A stretch of DNA of 64,000 nt from Planctomycetales bacterium (GTDB taxonomy: Bacteria; Planctomycetota; Planctomycetia; Planctomycetales; Planctomycetaceae): the NCBI GenBank assembly GCA_026400835.1, contig JAPLOA010000055.1:124001-188000 (forward strand). Reading direction: 5' to 3'. Position numbers and translations under genes: made by a program. Below are positions 17,154-26,331 of this stretch, piece by piece. The notes below the pieces were generated by a model. It had not been told where the DNA came from. It saw only the letters and a program-made list of their open reading frames with translations, and ran no database searches. How positions within the stretch are numbered: position 1 is the first letter of the stretch; each line of letters begins with the position of its first letter.

Positions 17154-19961
17154 CTATTTTGCGGCCGTCCTCGGTGCACCCGAACTGCGATGTCGAACAT
17201 GCAACATCACAGGGAGAGTTGTAATCCCGTCGACGCTGGACTTCAGATAAAACGGTCGGCTCATTTCGGGAACCCACTTCGCGGTTGTGATAAAGAACTC
17301 TCGCTCGTTCTGACCTTCAAGGAGCATAAGCCCGTTTAACCCGATGTTGTCGACGAATACGCCGTGAGGCATATTGCGGCCGGAATCTTCTTTGCCAAAC
17401 TCGACGAGCCCCGTGTGGTCCAGTCGATCCACTTTCAGAAATGCTCGGACGGTTTCTCCCGCCCACACGGTCAACTCCGGAGTATGCTCGTTCTGGCCCG
17501 CAGCCTGTTGCTCAGCGGTCAGAATTCGTACCGATATCTTCGGCTTTTCAGCGATTACCAGATTCTTCAGTCCGCCCACATCGTGGACCACATCCTTGTC
17601 ACCAATTCTTGCGCGAGCTTTAAAGATGACACCCTTCACAGCCTCTTCTGCAGGCTGAACAGCATCGTTGGATGCAATAAGAATTGCCATCGCCTGGCGC
17701 TGTTCCGGCTGAATGATGACAGGGTCTGACAGAGTAAACCCGGCTGGGAGATTCTCCGCAAAGATCTCAATCGGGCCGTCGTAGCCATCAAGCCGCGTTG
17801 CTGTGAAAATGATTTCGCGACCAGTTCCCTTATGAATGCTCAACGTATCTCCTGCCATCGCTATGTTGAAATTCGGCTGTGGATGTCGCAGCATCAACTG
17901 GTACTTGTAGTCGGCTCCCTGAAATCCGCGAGCATCCTTCAGGCGAACGACATAAGTGCCATCAGCCGGAGGCACGAATGTCAGCCGCGAATCTTTGCCC
18001 CACTGACGCATCGGGTCGTCATCGTTCTGGCTGTAAATTGGAAAGATCGGCAGGCCGGTATCTTTCAGAACTACGTCAGCAGGATACGGCACGACAATAA
18101 ACGCCGGCCCCTGCAATGGATGGGAAGTCGGAGTTGTGCCAAAGTAGGTCTGACGCAGTGTTGCCCCGGGATAAACTTTGAAACCAGAATCCGGACCGCG
18201 CGGGTATAGCCAGAGTTTCACGACTTCGCCGTCGGCATAGAGATACTCGTTCAGTTCCATTTCCTGCCAGTTGAAGACTCGAAAGTCATCAGCCGTGTCG
18301 GAATCCTTCCCGCGGAATGTGAAGTAGGAATCCCGCACGGCCTGCAATTGCGTCTGCAAGACAGGCTTGCCATCCGGAGTCACCACTTCCACAGTGGAAT
18401 CCAGCGCCGACTTATCACGGGACGCCTTGACCTCAAGCAGAATCGGCTGCCCCTTTTTTGCCTCAAAGCGAAACTGATCCTCATCGCTGCCGGAAGTTGC
18501 ACCATCGATCACACCTGAGATGTTTGCAGGAAACGGAACAGCCTGCGCAACCGCAACCTCACTGTTTGGCTCCATTTCAGTCACCTCTGCCAGTGGTCCT
18601 GCGGCTTCGGCCATGACGACCACTGCCGCTGCGTCAATTGGTTCCGTTTTGGAAGCGATCTCCGGCAGAGCGACAGATCGATGTTCGTCTTTCGACGTCG
18701 AGATCAGAACGCGAGCGTTTGCACTGTCGATCGCCAGACTCGTGACAAGGTCCTGAGTCAGGTTTTCGGCCGATTGTTCGTTAACCGTTGCGGCATCCCA
18801 GGTTTTGATCGATCCCATGTCGGACGTCGTGACGAGATACCGGCCGTCGTCGGAAATTGCGAGGCGAGTAATCACGCCCTCATGAGCAAATCGAGAGATG
18901 ATCAACGGATTAATCTGTGGCCCATCGACCGACACGAGTTGCCACTTTCGAATTCGGCTGTCGGCTCCAGTTCCCAGAACAAATCGATTATCAGGAGTAA
19001 AGACCACCGAATACTGTTCGGCCTGTGGCTGGCTGAGCGTATCGAAACGTTCTCCAGTAGCCACATTCCAGATTTTGATCGTCGCGTCGGCACTTGCAGA
19101 AGCCAGCAATTTTCCATCCGGACTAAAGCGAAGATCAAACACCGCGCCATTGTGGCCGGTCATTTCACGGATCTTCTCACCCGTTTCCGCATTGTGCAAA
19201 ATGATGCGACGGTCGTATCCGGCCGTTGCGACAATTGTTCCGTCCGGAGACCAGTCGGCCGAGTAAAGAATATCGTTGTGGCCGGCGAACTCTTTTTGAA
19301 TTGAGTCCTGTCCAATAACAACTTCGACCGCTCGACCAGCAAGCCCCGGAGTGCCCGTGGCGAGCAGAACTCTCGTCCCGTCCGGAGAAAGACGCAGTCC
19401 GTTCACCTTGCCGTCTGCGATCGGCAGGCTCCAAACAAGCTCACCGTTCTGAACTTTCCGCTGTTCCACAAGTTTAAATCGACCAGACAGCACTGTGTGG
19501 CCGTCCTTTGATAAGACCATGGCCAAAGCCGGAGATCTGACCTTCGATGCGGTGACTGCGACTTTCGGAAGTGCTGGCAACACCGCCATACGACTGTCAA
19601 ATTTTCCGCCTTCGTGTAGCCATTGGGTCAGAATTGCCAACTCTTCTTTTGAAGGCTGAGCTTCATCAGCGGGCGGCATATGGTCATCGCCAGTGCTGAC
19701 CAAAACCTCCAGCAGTCGACTCTTTGCCGCGGTGGTCTCGTCGAGCACTGGACCATTCTCGCTGCCTTTTTGAATGTCATCAGGAGCCTGCAAAGAGAGC
19801 CCGTTTTGAGCATCCACGCGACTATGACAGCTCACGCAATACTTTTGCAGCAGCGGAGCGATCTGAGTGGAATAGCGAACTGATTCCGCTGCCGTAGCGA
19901 CGAGCGAAAAAGGCAAACAGTAAGTCAGTACAGAGACAGTCAGCAACGCTCGCACGAACAT
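17154..19961 (-). CDS. Secreted cytochrome c (PSCyt1-type) / WD40 repeat fusion protein
   Basis: 935 residues from the ATG at 19961, chosen for its signal peptide (MFVRALLTVSVLTYCLPFSL, cleavage near AAES). Residues ~28-120 are a planctomycete cytochrome c domain with CVSCH at 42-46 and MPPADEAQPSK as the likely heme-ligand loop. Next come about six WD40 repeats (~160-430: HNDILYSADWSPDGTIVATA, HNGAVFDLRFSPDGKLLASA). The C-terminal half has two or more beta-rich domains, the first like a bacterial pre-peptidase domain (SGSDEDQFRFEAKKGQPI). Function unknown; such proteins are often encoded with DUF1501/DUF1553 genes, as occurs a few kb away. A longer open frame reaches 20180 but runs through non-coding repeat DNA. 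Confidence 0.85.
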   Translation of the reverse strand: MFVRALLTVSVLTYCLPFSLVATAAESVRYSTQIAPLLQKYCVSCHSRVDAQNGLSLQAPDDIQKGSENGPVLDETTAAKSRLLEVLVSTGDDHMPPADEAQPSKEELAILTQWLHEGGKFDSRMAVLPALPKVAVTASKVRSPALAMVLSKDGHTVLSGRFKLVEQRKVQNGELVWSLPIADGKVNGLRLSPDGTRVLLATGTPGLAGRAVEVVIGQDSIQKEFAGHNDILYSADWSPDGTIVATAGYDRRIILHNAETGEKIREMTGHNGAVFDLRFSPDGKLLASASADATIKIWNVATGERFDTLSQPQAEQYSVVFTPDNRFVLGTGADSRIRKWQLVSVDGPQINPLIISRFAHEGVITRLAISDDGRYLVTTSDMGSIKTWDAATVNEQSAENLTQDLVTSLAIDSANARVLISTSKDEHRSVALPEIASKTEPIDAAAVVVMAEAAGPLAEVTEMEPNSEVAVAQAVPFPANISGVIDGATSGSDEDQFRFEAKKGQPILLEVKASRDKSALDSTVEVVTPDGKPVLQTQLQAVRDSYFTFRGKDSDTADDFRVFNWQEMELNEYLYADGEVVKLWLYPRGPDSGFKVYPGATLRQTYFGTTPTSHPLQGPAFIVVPYPADVVLKDTGLPIFPIYSQNDDDPMRQWGKDSRLTFVPPADGTYVVRLKDARGFQGADYKYQLMLRHPQPNFNIAMAGDTLSIHKGTGREIIFTATRLDGYDGPIEIFAENLPAGFTLSDPVIIQPEQRQAMAILIASNDAVQPAEEAVKGVIFKARARIGDKDVVHDVGGLKNLVIAEKPKISVRILTAEQQAAGQNEHTPELTVWAGETVRAFLKVDRLDHTGLVEFGKEDSGRNMPHGVFVDNIGLNGLMLLEGQNEREFFITTAKWVPEMSRPFYLKSSVDGITTLPVMLHVRHRSSGAPRTAAK

Positions 19962-20079
19962 CAGCGCACCTGCAATTCGGCCTTGATCGAAATCGGGGTC
20001 CAGCCGGTTGAATTCCAGCGCTCGGATTGTGGTGCGAATCGTCTCAAACTGCAAGCAGGCCACGACATACCGTGTTTCC

Positions 20080-20171
20080 GGGGGGCCTGAAACCTTTTTG
20101 TGTCCTGAAGCCGCCATCCCGCAAGTGCTCATAACACAGGACGATAAGCACGTTAGTGCTTCATGGAGCCT
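20080..20171 (+). pseudogene. Decayed 3' end of a RAYT transposase gene
   Basis: Read on the plus strand, this stretch encodes PEAAIPQVLITQDDKHVSASWS, which lines up without gaps with LEAAILYVLEAQDGDHGAASWS at the C-terminus of the intact transposase 700 bp to the right. DNA similarity is plain at GAAGCCGC.ATC, GTGCT..., ACA.GACG.T and GCTTCATGGAGC. The catalytic Tyr position is Gln here. It is followed directly by the left 158-bp composite repeat, just as the intact gene is followed by the right one. Confidence 0.75.
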
Positions 20172-20174
20172 GTC

Positions 20175-20332
20175 ATACAAGCCCGATGCGCCAGCGAGTG
20201 CGTTTTACTTCCAGGCAGTGCCGACTCTGCGGCCTCGTCCGGCATATACGATCTTGCGTCCATTTACATAAAATGGAGGACATGAGAGCTTCGCGCTGCA
20301 AATACGCACTCGCTGGCGCGTCGGGCTTGTAT
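20175..20332. repeat. Left RAYT-flanking composite palindromic element (family A pair)
   Basis: Two family A repeats in inverted orientation, 20175-20203 (ATACAAGCCCGATGCGCCAG..) and 20304-20332 (..GGCGCGTCGGGCTTGTAT), enclose a 100-bp core with CTTCCA, TGCGTCCATTT and TTCGCGCTGC blocks. Total length is 158 bp, exactly that of the element on the right side of the transposase. It resembles a bacterial interspersed mosaic element (BIME). Confidence 0.9.
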
Positions 20333-20399
20333 TGTGGAACGTTACGATTTAATTGAGACCTGGCCAACCGGTTTAAGTCAGGTGATGTGGAGTTAGCGT

Positions 20400-20903
20400 T
20401 TGAAAAAATTTAATGCTGGCGAGCCGATCGCGTATTTTTTCACGTGGACAACCTACGGCACTTGGCTTCCCGGTGATCATCGTGGTTGGAACCCGAAGGA
20501 CGGAAGTGGGCCGCAAACTGGCAATCAGCTGTTTGAGGAGATGGCTCGTTCTCAAATGAGCGAGCCAGAGTTCCACCTCTGCACTGTCGATCGCGAACTT
20601 GTCGAAAAGGTGATTCGTAAACATTGCGAAATCCGTCAGTGGACTCTGCACGCCGTGAATCCGCGATCGAACCATGTGCATGTTGTGGTCACGGCACCGG
20701 GCTACGAGCCAGAACCGGTCTACGAACAATTCAAAGCCTGGTGTACTCGACATCTGAAAGTGAGTCACAAGGAGCGTGAAAACTTCTGGACAGAGCGAGC
20801 GAGTCGTCGCTGGATTAACCACGAAGAGGATCTTGAAGCCGCGATCCTCTACGTGCTTGAAGCACAAGACGGTGATCACGGCGCTGCTTCATGGAGCTGG
20901 TAA
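20400..20903 (+). CDS. REP-associated tyrosine transposase (RAYT, Y1_Tnp family)
   Basis: 167 residues, TTG start at 20400 with GGAG about 9 bp upstream. The HUH nuclease motif is His92-Val-His94 (NHVHVVV) and the single catalytic tyrosine is probably Tyr151 in AILYVLEAQ; the N-terminal FFTWTTYGTWLPGDHRGW is typical of the group. These enzymes are domesticated IS200/IS605-type transposases that cut and join single-stranded DNA at palindromic REP sequences and are thought to spread them. This gene is intact, and its stop codon is the first base triplet leading into a family A repeat. Inverted family A pairs lie on both sides, which is the hallmark of a RAYT locus. It is distinct from a true insertion sequence because no terminal transposon ends were seen. 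Confidence 0.92.
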   Translation: MKKFNAGEPIAYFFTWTTYGTWLPGDHRGWNPKDGSGPQTGNQLFEEMARSQMSEPEFHLCTVDRELVEKVIRKHCEIRQWTLHAVNPRSNHVHVVVTAPGYEPEPVYEQFKAWCTRHLKVSHKERENFWTERASRRWINHEEDLEAAILYVLEAQDGDHGAASWSW

Positions 20904-21099
20904 TACAAGCCCGACGCGCCAGCGAGTGCGTATCACTGGTAATACAAGTCCGATGCGCCAGCGAGTGCGTTTCACTTCCAAGCCCTGCCACCGCTGCGGG
21001 CTTGCTCGTTAAGCAGTATCCTGCGTCCATTTGTAGCGGCTGGAGTAAATCAGAATTTCGCGTTGCTAATACGCACTCGCTGGCGCGTCGGGCTTGTAT
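20903..21099. repeat. Right RAYT-flanking composite palindromic element (three family A copies)
   Basis: Family A copies lie at 20903-20931 and 20942-20970 (same direction, a 39-bp tandem duplication) and at 21071-21099 (inverted). The segment 20942-21099 is 158 bp with a 100-bp core and aligns without gaps to the left element. The first copy begins at the transposase stop codon. The stretch from 21100 to 21443 that follows holds no gene and no further repeat that I can see. Confidence 0.9.
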
Positions 21100-21443
21100 T
21101 GTGAGACGATCAGGCCCGCTGCTGCACCCCTGGGGAAAACCCGAAACCAGGAGCTTCAGAGAAAGCGACCCTTGAATCGCGCTTTTTCAGAATCAGCCCG
21201 GGATCTTCGTCGCTGGTCGCTACAACTGTTTTAAACGGTTTTCTTACGCGAAGGCTAATGTTTCCTTGAATGAACATGTTGAGCCAACCGGCTTATTTCG
21301 CCCTGTCGTCAATTCTGGGGTAATACTCAAGCACAGAGTCCATTCTGCAAATCATTGTTTCGCAATGATGTTCTGCCCGTCGCGATTCTGATTTGCGGAC
21401 TAAGCCCGTCTCGTTTCTCCCCAGAACACGAAGAAAGTGTTGT

Positions 21444-21848
21444 ATGTCGGATTATGATACTGATGTACTGGTCACGGATCGACGCAGATCATCACAGCGC
21501 CGCACGAAGCCGGAACGCCGACCAGTCAGACCCGTCAAGGAAGTCGCTCCGGAGCCGGAAGAGGAAGTCCGATTCGAAGATCCAGGGATTTCTGCTCGTC
21601 GCGAAATCATGGACCGTCGTCGACAGGATCGCCGTCGACAGATCGACCCCACAACCTGCGAACGCGATTACTCGGATGGTGAAATCGAGTTTATGCGTGC
21701 CATGGATGACTACAAACGCAAGAGCGGCCGACCATTCCCGACATGGAGCGAGGTTCTGGAAGTCGTGATGAGTCTTGGATACCGCAAGGTGGCGGATCCT
21801 TCTCTGCTGGAGTGGAGAACATTCGGCGATCAGATGGGATCACTTTGA
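21444..21848 (+). CDS. Conserved hypothetical protein, Arg-rich N-terminus
   Basis: 134 residues from the ATG at 21444 ([10 protein letters not shown]), with AAGAAAG upstream; a longer frame to 21393 has a less likely start. Residues ~10-75 are very rich in Arg, Glu and Pro ([20 protein letters not shown]), likely disordered and nucleic-acid or ribosome binding. Residues ~82-134 are a compact domain ([20 protein letters not shown], then [16 protein letters not shown]) that I believe is conserved among planctomycetes but has no assigned function. Stands alone between repeats. Confidence 0.8.
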   Translation: MSDYDTDVLVTDRRRSSQRRTKPERRPVRPVKEVAPEPEEEVRFEDPGISARREIMDRRRQDRRRQIDPTTCERDYSDGEIEFMRAMDDYKRKSGRPFPTWSEVLEVVMSLGYRKVADPSLLEWRTFGDQMGSL

Positions 21849-21893
21849 GGCACCAGTCTCGAATTGTCTTCCCGATGTTTCCCTGACTGGAAA

Positions 21894-21966
21894 TCCCGAC
21901 CCGAAACGTCAGTGAGTGATTCTGCAGGAGCACTTTGATCCCTCGCAGACGCGTTGGGTCGTGATG
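21894..21966. repeat. Family B palindromic repeat, divergent copy
   Basis: Left arm ACCCGAAACGTCAGTGAGTGAT and right arm ATCCCTCGCAGACGCGTTGGGT are inverted with more mismatches than the other two copies. It lies in the 3' flank of the conserved hypothetical gene. Confidence 0.7.
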
Positions 21967-22161
21967 ACAGGAAACTGTTTCGGGACTGCTCTTTCTGTAA
22001 TTGTGCTCATCCGGCTCGGCAAGTTGCCAAATTCTTCGGACGGACCCTGAGGAATTTTATCAGGCATCGTATTACGACCAAAATCTTATATCCTGCGAAC
22101 CGCATTTCTGGCGTCACATGTGACCCGAACATGCGGTTCGTTGCGTTAATTGCGTCATCGA

Positions 22162-23607
22162 TTACGCCAGAATCCCGTCGACGACATGTCCGTGCACATC
22201 TGTCAGACGGTACTGGCGACCCTGATAGCGGTACGTCAATCGCGTATGATCGACGCCGCAGAGATGCATAATCGTGGCCTGCATGTCATGAACATGGACC
22301 GGATTCGCCACAACGTTCCATGCAAAGTCGTCGGTCTCGCCATACATAGTCCCGGGCTTGATTCCGCCGCCGGCCATCCACCAGCTGTAAGCTCGACCAA
22401 AGTGATCGCGACCTTTGGGGTTGGCCGGATCTCCCTGACCGAATGGCGTTCGTCCGAATTCTCCGCCCCAGACGACGAGCGTGTCATCCAGCATCCCGCG
22501 TTCTTTCAGATCTTTGACCAGGGCGGCGGAAGGACCTTCGGTGTCGATGCATTGCTGTTCAAGCTGAGTATGCAGGTTGCCGTGCTGATCCCAGCCGGCG
22601 TGCATCAATTGCACAAACTTAACGCCTCGCTCCAGCAATCGGCGAGCAATCAGACAGTTGTTCGCAAACGTCCCCTTCGCCAGTGCGTCAGCGCCGTAAC
22701 GATCCAGCGTGGCTTTTGTCTCGCCGGAAAAATCGACAAGATCCGGAACGCTCGACTGCATCCGAAACGCCATTTCGTACTGAGCAATTCGAGTATCAAT
22801 CTCGGGATCGCCATAATCTTCCAGATGGGCCTGGTTCATAGCGACAATGTCGTCAAGCAGGTCACGGCGTGAGCCAGAAGTGACCCCCGGCGGATTTGCG
22901 AGATAAGGCACGAGATCTCCGGTGTTGCGGAAACGTACGCCCTGATAACGGCTTGGGAGAAAGCCGCTGCCCCAATAGTAATCAAAGAACAATTGACCGC
23001 AGGTCTTCGCTTTATCACTGGATGTCATCACGACAAACGTGGGGAGATTGTCGGTTTCGCTGCCCAGCCCATACGACAGCCACGCTCCCATACTCGGACG
23101 GCCGGGAACCTGCGCACCCGTCATGAAGAACGTAACGCCCGGTGCGTGATTGACAGCTTCCGTGTGCATGCTGCGAACAACACAAATATCGTCAGCGATC
23201 GACCCCACGTTCGGCAACATGGAACTCAGCGACATACCGTTTTGGCCATATCGTCGAAACGGCTTGATCGATGGTAAACACGGCCATTTGCCGTATCCAC
23301 TGGACATCGTCGACAGTCGTGTTGTGCCGCGAATTGTGTCCGGAATATCCTTACCGGCCATCTCACGCATCACCGGTTTATCATCGAACAGGTCGACATG
23401 AGACGGACCGCCGCCTTGCCAGAGGACGACTACGCGTTTGGCTTTCGGTGCGAAATGCGGAAAACCCGGCAGAGGAGGCTCGGCTCCACTGGCGGAAGAC
23501 GATTGCATCAGCGACGCCAAAGCAGCAAGCCCCGCGCCGCTGGCCGATGTGCCAAACATCTGACGGCGAGTGACGCGAGCGGCGTTGTCCAGAAACGGGT
23601 TCGTCAT
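22162..23607 (-). CDS. DUF1501 (secreted sulfatase-like) protein
   Basis: 481 residues from the ATG at 23607 (MTNPFLDNAARVTRRQMFG), which has AAGAGA upstream. The N-terminus has a twin-arginine-type export signal (TRRQMF followed by a hydrophobic stretch). Then come the DUF1501 signatures: KRVVVLWQGGGPSHVDLFD, GWDQHGNLHTQLE, VVWGGEFGRTPFG and KGRDHFG, giving a predicted alkaline-phosphatase/sulfatase-like fold. A longer open frame reaches 23736 but its extra N-terminus is a translation of the family D repeat, a common annotation error. It is paired with the upstream DUF1553 gene, the standard planctomycete couple; the exact reaction is not known. Confidence 0.92.
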   Translation of the reverse strand: MTNPFLDNAARVTRRQMFGTSASGAGLAALASLMQSSSASGAEPPLPGFPHFAPKAKRVVVLWQGGGPSHVDLFDDKPVMREMAGKDIPDTIRGTTRLSTMSSGYGKWPCLPSIKPFRRYGQNGMSLSSMLPNVGSIADDICVVRSMHTEAVNHAPGVTFFMTGAQVPGRPSMGAWLSYGLGSETDNLPTFVVMTSSDKAKTCGQLFFDYYWGSGFLPSRYQGVRFRNTGDLVPYLANPPGVTSGSRRDLLDDIVAMNQAHLEDYGDPEIDTRIAQYEMAFRMQSSVPDLVDFSGETKATLDRYGADALAKGTFANNCLIARRLLERGVKFVQLMHAGWDQHGNLHTQLEQQCIDTEGPSAALVKDLKERGMLDDTLVVWGGEFGRTPFGQGDPANPKGRDHFGRAYSWWMAGGGIKPGTMYGETDDFAWNVVANPVHVHDMQATIMHLCGVDHTRLTYRYQGRQYRLTDVHGHVVDGILA

Positions 23608-23657
23608 GATTGATCTCTTGAGGGAGTTCTCTTGCGGTATCAGGGTCAGCTCTTCAT

Positions 23658-23713
23658 GTAGGATGGGCATTCTTGCCCGTCGAAACCCTGTCGGACAAGA
23701 ATGTCCAACGTAC
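23658..23713. repeat. Family D palindromic repeat, copy 1
   Basis: GTAGGATGGGCATTCTTGCC at 23658-23677 and CGGACAAGAATGTCCAACGT at 23692-23711 are inverted copies around a short loop. It sits between the DUF1553 and DUF1501 genes. A second copy is at 45711-45770. Confidence 0.85.
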
Positions 23714-23742
23714 AACTTACATGTCAAAAAACGCACTCGCGT

Positions 23743-26304
23743 TTATTCTCTGGTCAACGCTTCGTCCAAATTCAATATGGCGAGACAAACCGCAGTCATA
23801 GCGGCATGCTCGGCCGAGTTCAGTGATTCATCACGGGCCGCTTCGCCAACGGACAACAAAGCTTTGGCCGCATCCGCATCGGCAGAATAAAGGACAAACT
23901 GCTTTTCATACGCTCGTGTCAGAATCGCACGATCACGCTCCGTGGGCACTCGTCCCAGCACCTGTCGAAAAGCTCTTGTCAGCCGAGATTCGACGTCGGA
24001 CGAAGCCTTGCAACATCGTTCCGCAAGGACTCGAGATGCTTCGACCCACGTCGGATCATTCAGCGTCGTCAAAGCATGCAACGGAGTACTCGTCGGAGTC
24101 TGACGAACTCGACACGCCTGGCGATTTGAAGTGTCGAACATATTCGCCGGCCCGACCGTACGACGCCAGAATGTGTAAAGACTTCGTCGATACAAGTCGT
24201 CACCATGAGACGCCGGATAAGTGAAGTCGCGTTCTTTGGTGATCGCCAGCGATTCCCAGATATCATCCGGCTGATAAGGATAAACCGGAACGCCGCCCAT
24301 TTTGAGATTCAGCAGTTCGCTCGACGCCAGCGCCCAGTCTCGCAGCAGCAGCGATGGCATGCGGAATCGGCTCGCGCGAGCATACAGGCGATTCTCGGGA
24401 TCACGTCGTTTGAGCTCCTGTGTGACTCGGCTGGACTGCCGATACGTGGCGCTGGTTACGATTAAGCGATGGAGATGCTTCATGCTCCAGCCGTGTTCGC
24501 GGAATTCCACGGCCAGCCAATCCAGCAGCGGTCCGTGAATTGGATACTCGCTCTGCACGCCAAAGTCTTCCGCAGTCTTGATCAATCCAGCGCCAAAGAA
24601 GTGCTGCCACATGCGATTCACCTGCACTCGCGCGGTCAGCGGATGCTCAGCGGACACCAGCCACTGGGCAAATCCCAGACGATTGGTCGGAGCACCGGCT
24701 GGCAGAGGCGGCAGGAAGGCCGGCGTGGCAAAGGAGACTTTCTCGGTCGGATTGAGATACTCACCACGCGACAGAATCTTTGTTTCGCGAGGCTGCGCAT
24801 CGCTCATGATCATCGGACGTGGCATCTGATCGGCTCGATAATCGGCCAGTTGCTTTTTCAGGTCATCTCGCTGTTTGATCGCAGGGATTTTGTCGCCCAG
24901 CGTTGGCTGAACCTTCTCTGAGAAGTGTTTTCGCAGGTCTGTCGCCAGAGTCTTCTTTTCGTCGTCGCTGAGTTCTCCATCAGGTTTGATAACCAGCAAA
25001 GTCAGAGCTTCCGGCAATTCCGAGCCTTCCCGCAGTTTGCCTTCCACGATCAACCCGGCACGCCACTCTTCATAAGACGCGTCGACGCCCTTGGTGACTT
25101 CGGCTTCAAGAGCAGCGATCTGCGTATCAAACTCGGCAATGCGAGCTTTCGTTTCAGGAAATGGATATTCCAGAAACGGTGCGGCGACGCGAACTCGCGA
25201 TGAAAAATACTGCGGCGTTCCGGACTCGGGAACTCGGTTGAATGCGTCCAGCATGCTGTAGTAGTCACGCTGCGTCATCGGATCATACTTGTGATCATGA
25301 CACTGCGCGCAATTCATGGTCAGACCGAGCCATGTCGTAGACGTGGTCTCCATGCGATCGAACAAAATCACCCAGCGTTGTTCTTCCGCAATCGCGCCGC
25401 CTTCACCATTCAGCAGATGATTGCGATTGAAGCCGCTGGCGATTTTCTGCTCGTCCGTTGCGTCAGGCAGCAAATCTCCAGCCAGTTGCCAGATCGTAAA
25501 CTGATCAAACGGCAGGTTTTCATTGAACGACTTCACGACCCAGTCACGCCAGATCCACTGCCACGTGTCACCATCCTGCTGGAATCCATTGCTGTCCGCG
25601 TAACGAGCCGCATCCAGCCAGCTGAGAGCCATTCGTTCGCCGTAATGAGGACTGGCCATCAAACGATCGACAAGCTTCTCATAGGCGTCAGGACTTTGAT
25701 CGGCGACAAACGAGTCAACTTCTTCAGGCTCAGGAGGAATGCCGGTCAAATCAATCGAAAGCCGACGGATCAATGTCGCTCGATCAGCTTCCGGTGATGG
25801 TTGCAGCCCCATGCTTTCCAACTTCGCCAGCACAAAGCGATCGATCGCGTTTCGCGACCAATCTTGCCGAGCCACCTCGGGATCGGCTGGTCTTACCGGA
25901 GCAACAAATGCCCAGTGCTTCTGGTAAACGGCGCCTTCAGAAATCCACCGCTGCAGCAGAGCTTTTTGTTCAGGGGATAAGTGCCGGTTGGACTTCGGGG
26001 GTGGCATCTGCTCATCGGGATTCTCGGAATGAACACGCTGGATCAGTGCACTGGCCGACGCATCCCCGGGGACAATCGCGCCGGCGGTGATTGCTGCGTC
26101 GCGATCGTCCAGCCGCAGATCGGCCAGACGCTTGTTCGAATCCTGGCCGTGACAGTAAAAACAGTTCTCGGACAGAATCGGACGAATGTCGCGATTGAAG
26201 TCCAGCGGCAGCGGGGCAGACCCGCCCTCCTGAGCCATCACAGAGAACGGCATGCCGCTTACGAGTGCAGTCAGAAAAAGCAAAAGCCCTTGATGCGGTT
26301 TCAT
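23743..26304 (-). CDS. Planctomycete cytochrome c DUF1549/DUF1553 (PSD1) protein
   Basis: 853 residues with a signal peptide (MKPHQGLLLFLTALVSGMPF). Domains in order: cytochrome-like PSCyt1 (~35-135, heme motif CFYCH at 48-52, MPPPKSNRHLS loop), DUF1549 (~155-360, including WLDAARYADSNGFQQD and a second CAQCH-type heme site in LTMNCAQCHDHKYDP), then DUF1553 (~540-800, RLGFAQWLVSAEHPLTARV and VNRMWQHFFG). These large periplasmic proteins are a planctomycete hallmark and are nearly always encoded with DUF1501; they are proposed to act in degrading complex sulfated polysaccharides, but this is not proven. 135 bp upstream of the DUF1501 start, same strand. Confidence 0.95.
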   Translation of the reverse strand: MKPHQGLLLFLTALVSGMPFSVMAQEGGSAPLPLDFNRDIRPILSENCFYCHGQDSNKRLADLRLDDRDAAITAGAIVPGDASASALIQRVHSENPDEQMPPPKSNRHLSPEQKALLQRWISEGAVYQKHWAFVAPVRPADPEVARQDWSRNAIDRFVLAKLESMGLQPSPEADRATLIRRLSIDLTGIPPEPEEVDSFVADQSPDAYEKLVDRLMASPHYGERMALSWLDAARYADSNGFQQDGDTWQWIWRDWVVKSFNENLPFDQFTIWQLAGDLLPDATDEQKIASGFNRNHLLNGEGGAIAEEQRWVILFDRMETTSTTWLGLTMNCAQCHDHKYDPMTQRDYYSMLDAFNRVPESGTPQYFSSRVRVAAPFLEYPFPETKARIAEFDTQIAALEAEVTKGVDASYEEWRAGLIVEGKLREGSELPEALTLLVIKPDGELSDDEKKTLATDLRKHFSEKVQPTLGDKIPAIKQRDDLKKQLADYRADQMPRPMIMSDAQPRETKILSRGEYLNPTEKVSFATPAFLPPLPAGAPTNRLGFAQWLVSAEHPLTARVQVNRMWQHFFGAGLIKTAEDFGVQSEYPIHGPLLDWLAVEFREHGWSMKHLHRLIVTSATYRQSSRVTQELKRRDPENRLYARASRFRMPSLLLRDWALASSELLNLKMGGVPVYPYQPDDIWESLAITKERDFTYPASHGDDLYRRSLYTFWRRTVGPANMFDTSNRQACRVRQTPTSTPLHALTTLNDPTWVEASRVLAERCCKASSDVESRLTRAFRQVLGRVPTERDRAILTRAYEKQFVLYSADADAAKALLSVGEAARDESLNSAEHAAMTAVCLAILNLDEALTRE

Positions 26305-26331
26305 AAGCAGGCCTGATCAGGAGTTAGGGAA

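Noticed and set aside
19962-20180. N-terminal extension of the WD40/cytochrome gene to 20180
   Set aside because: It would place 73 extra residues before a good signal peptide and runs through the RAYT fossil and repeat DNA; the ATG at 19961 is preferred.
20400-20903. Full IS200/IS605 insertion sequence
   Set aside because: The gene belongs to the RAYT branch with flanking REP-type repeats; no left/right transposon ends or TnpB gene were found.
20175-21099. CRISPR array
   Set aside because: The repeats around the transposase are inverted pairs with unequal spacing and no cas genes, which fits REP/BIME elements and not CRISPR.
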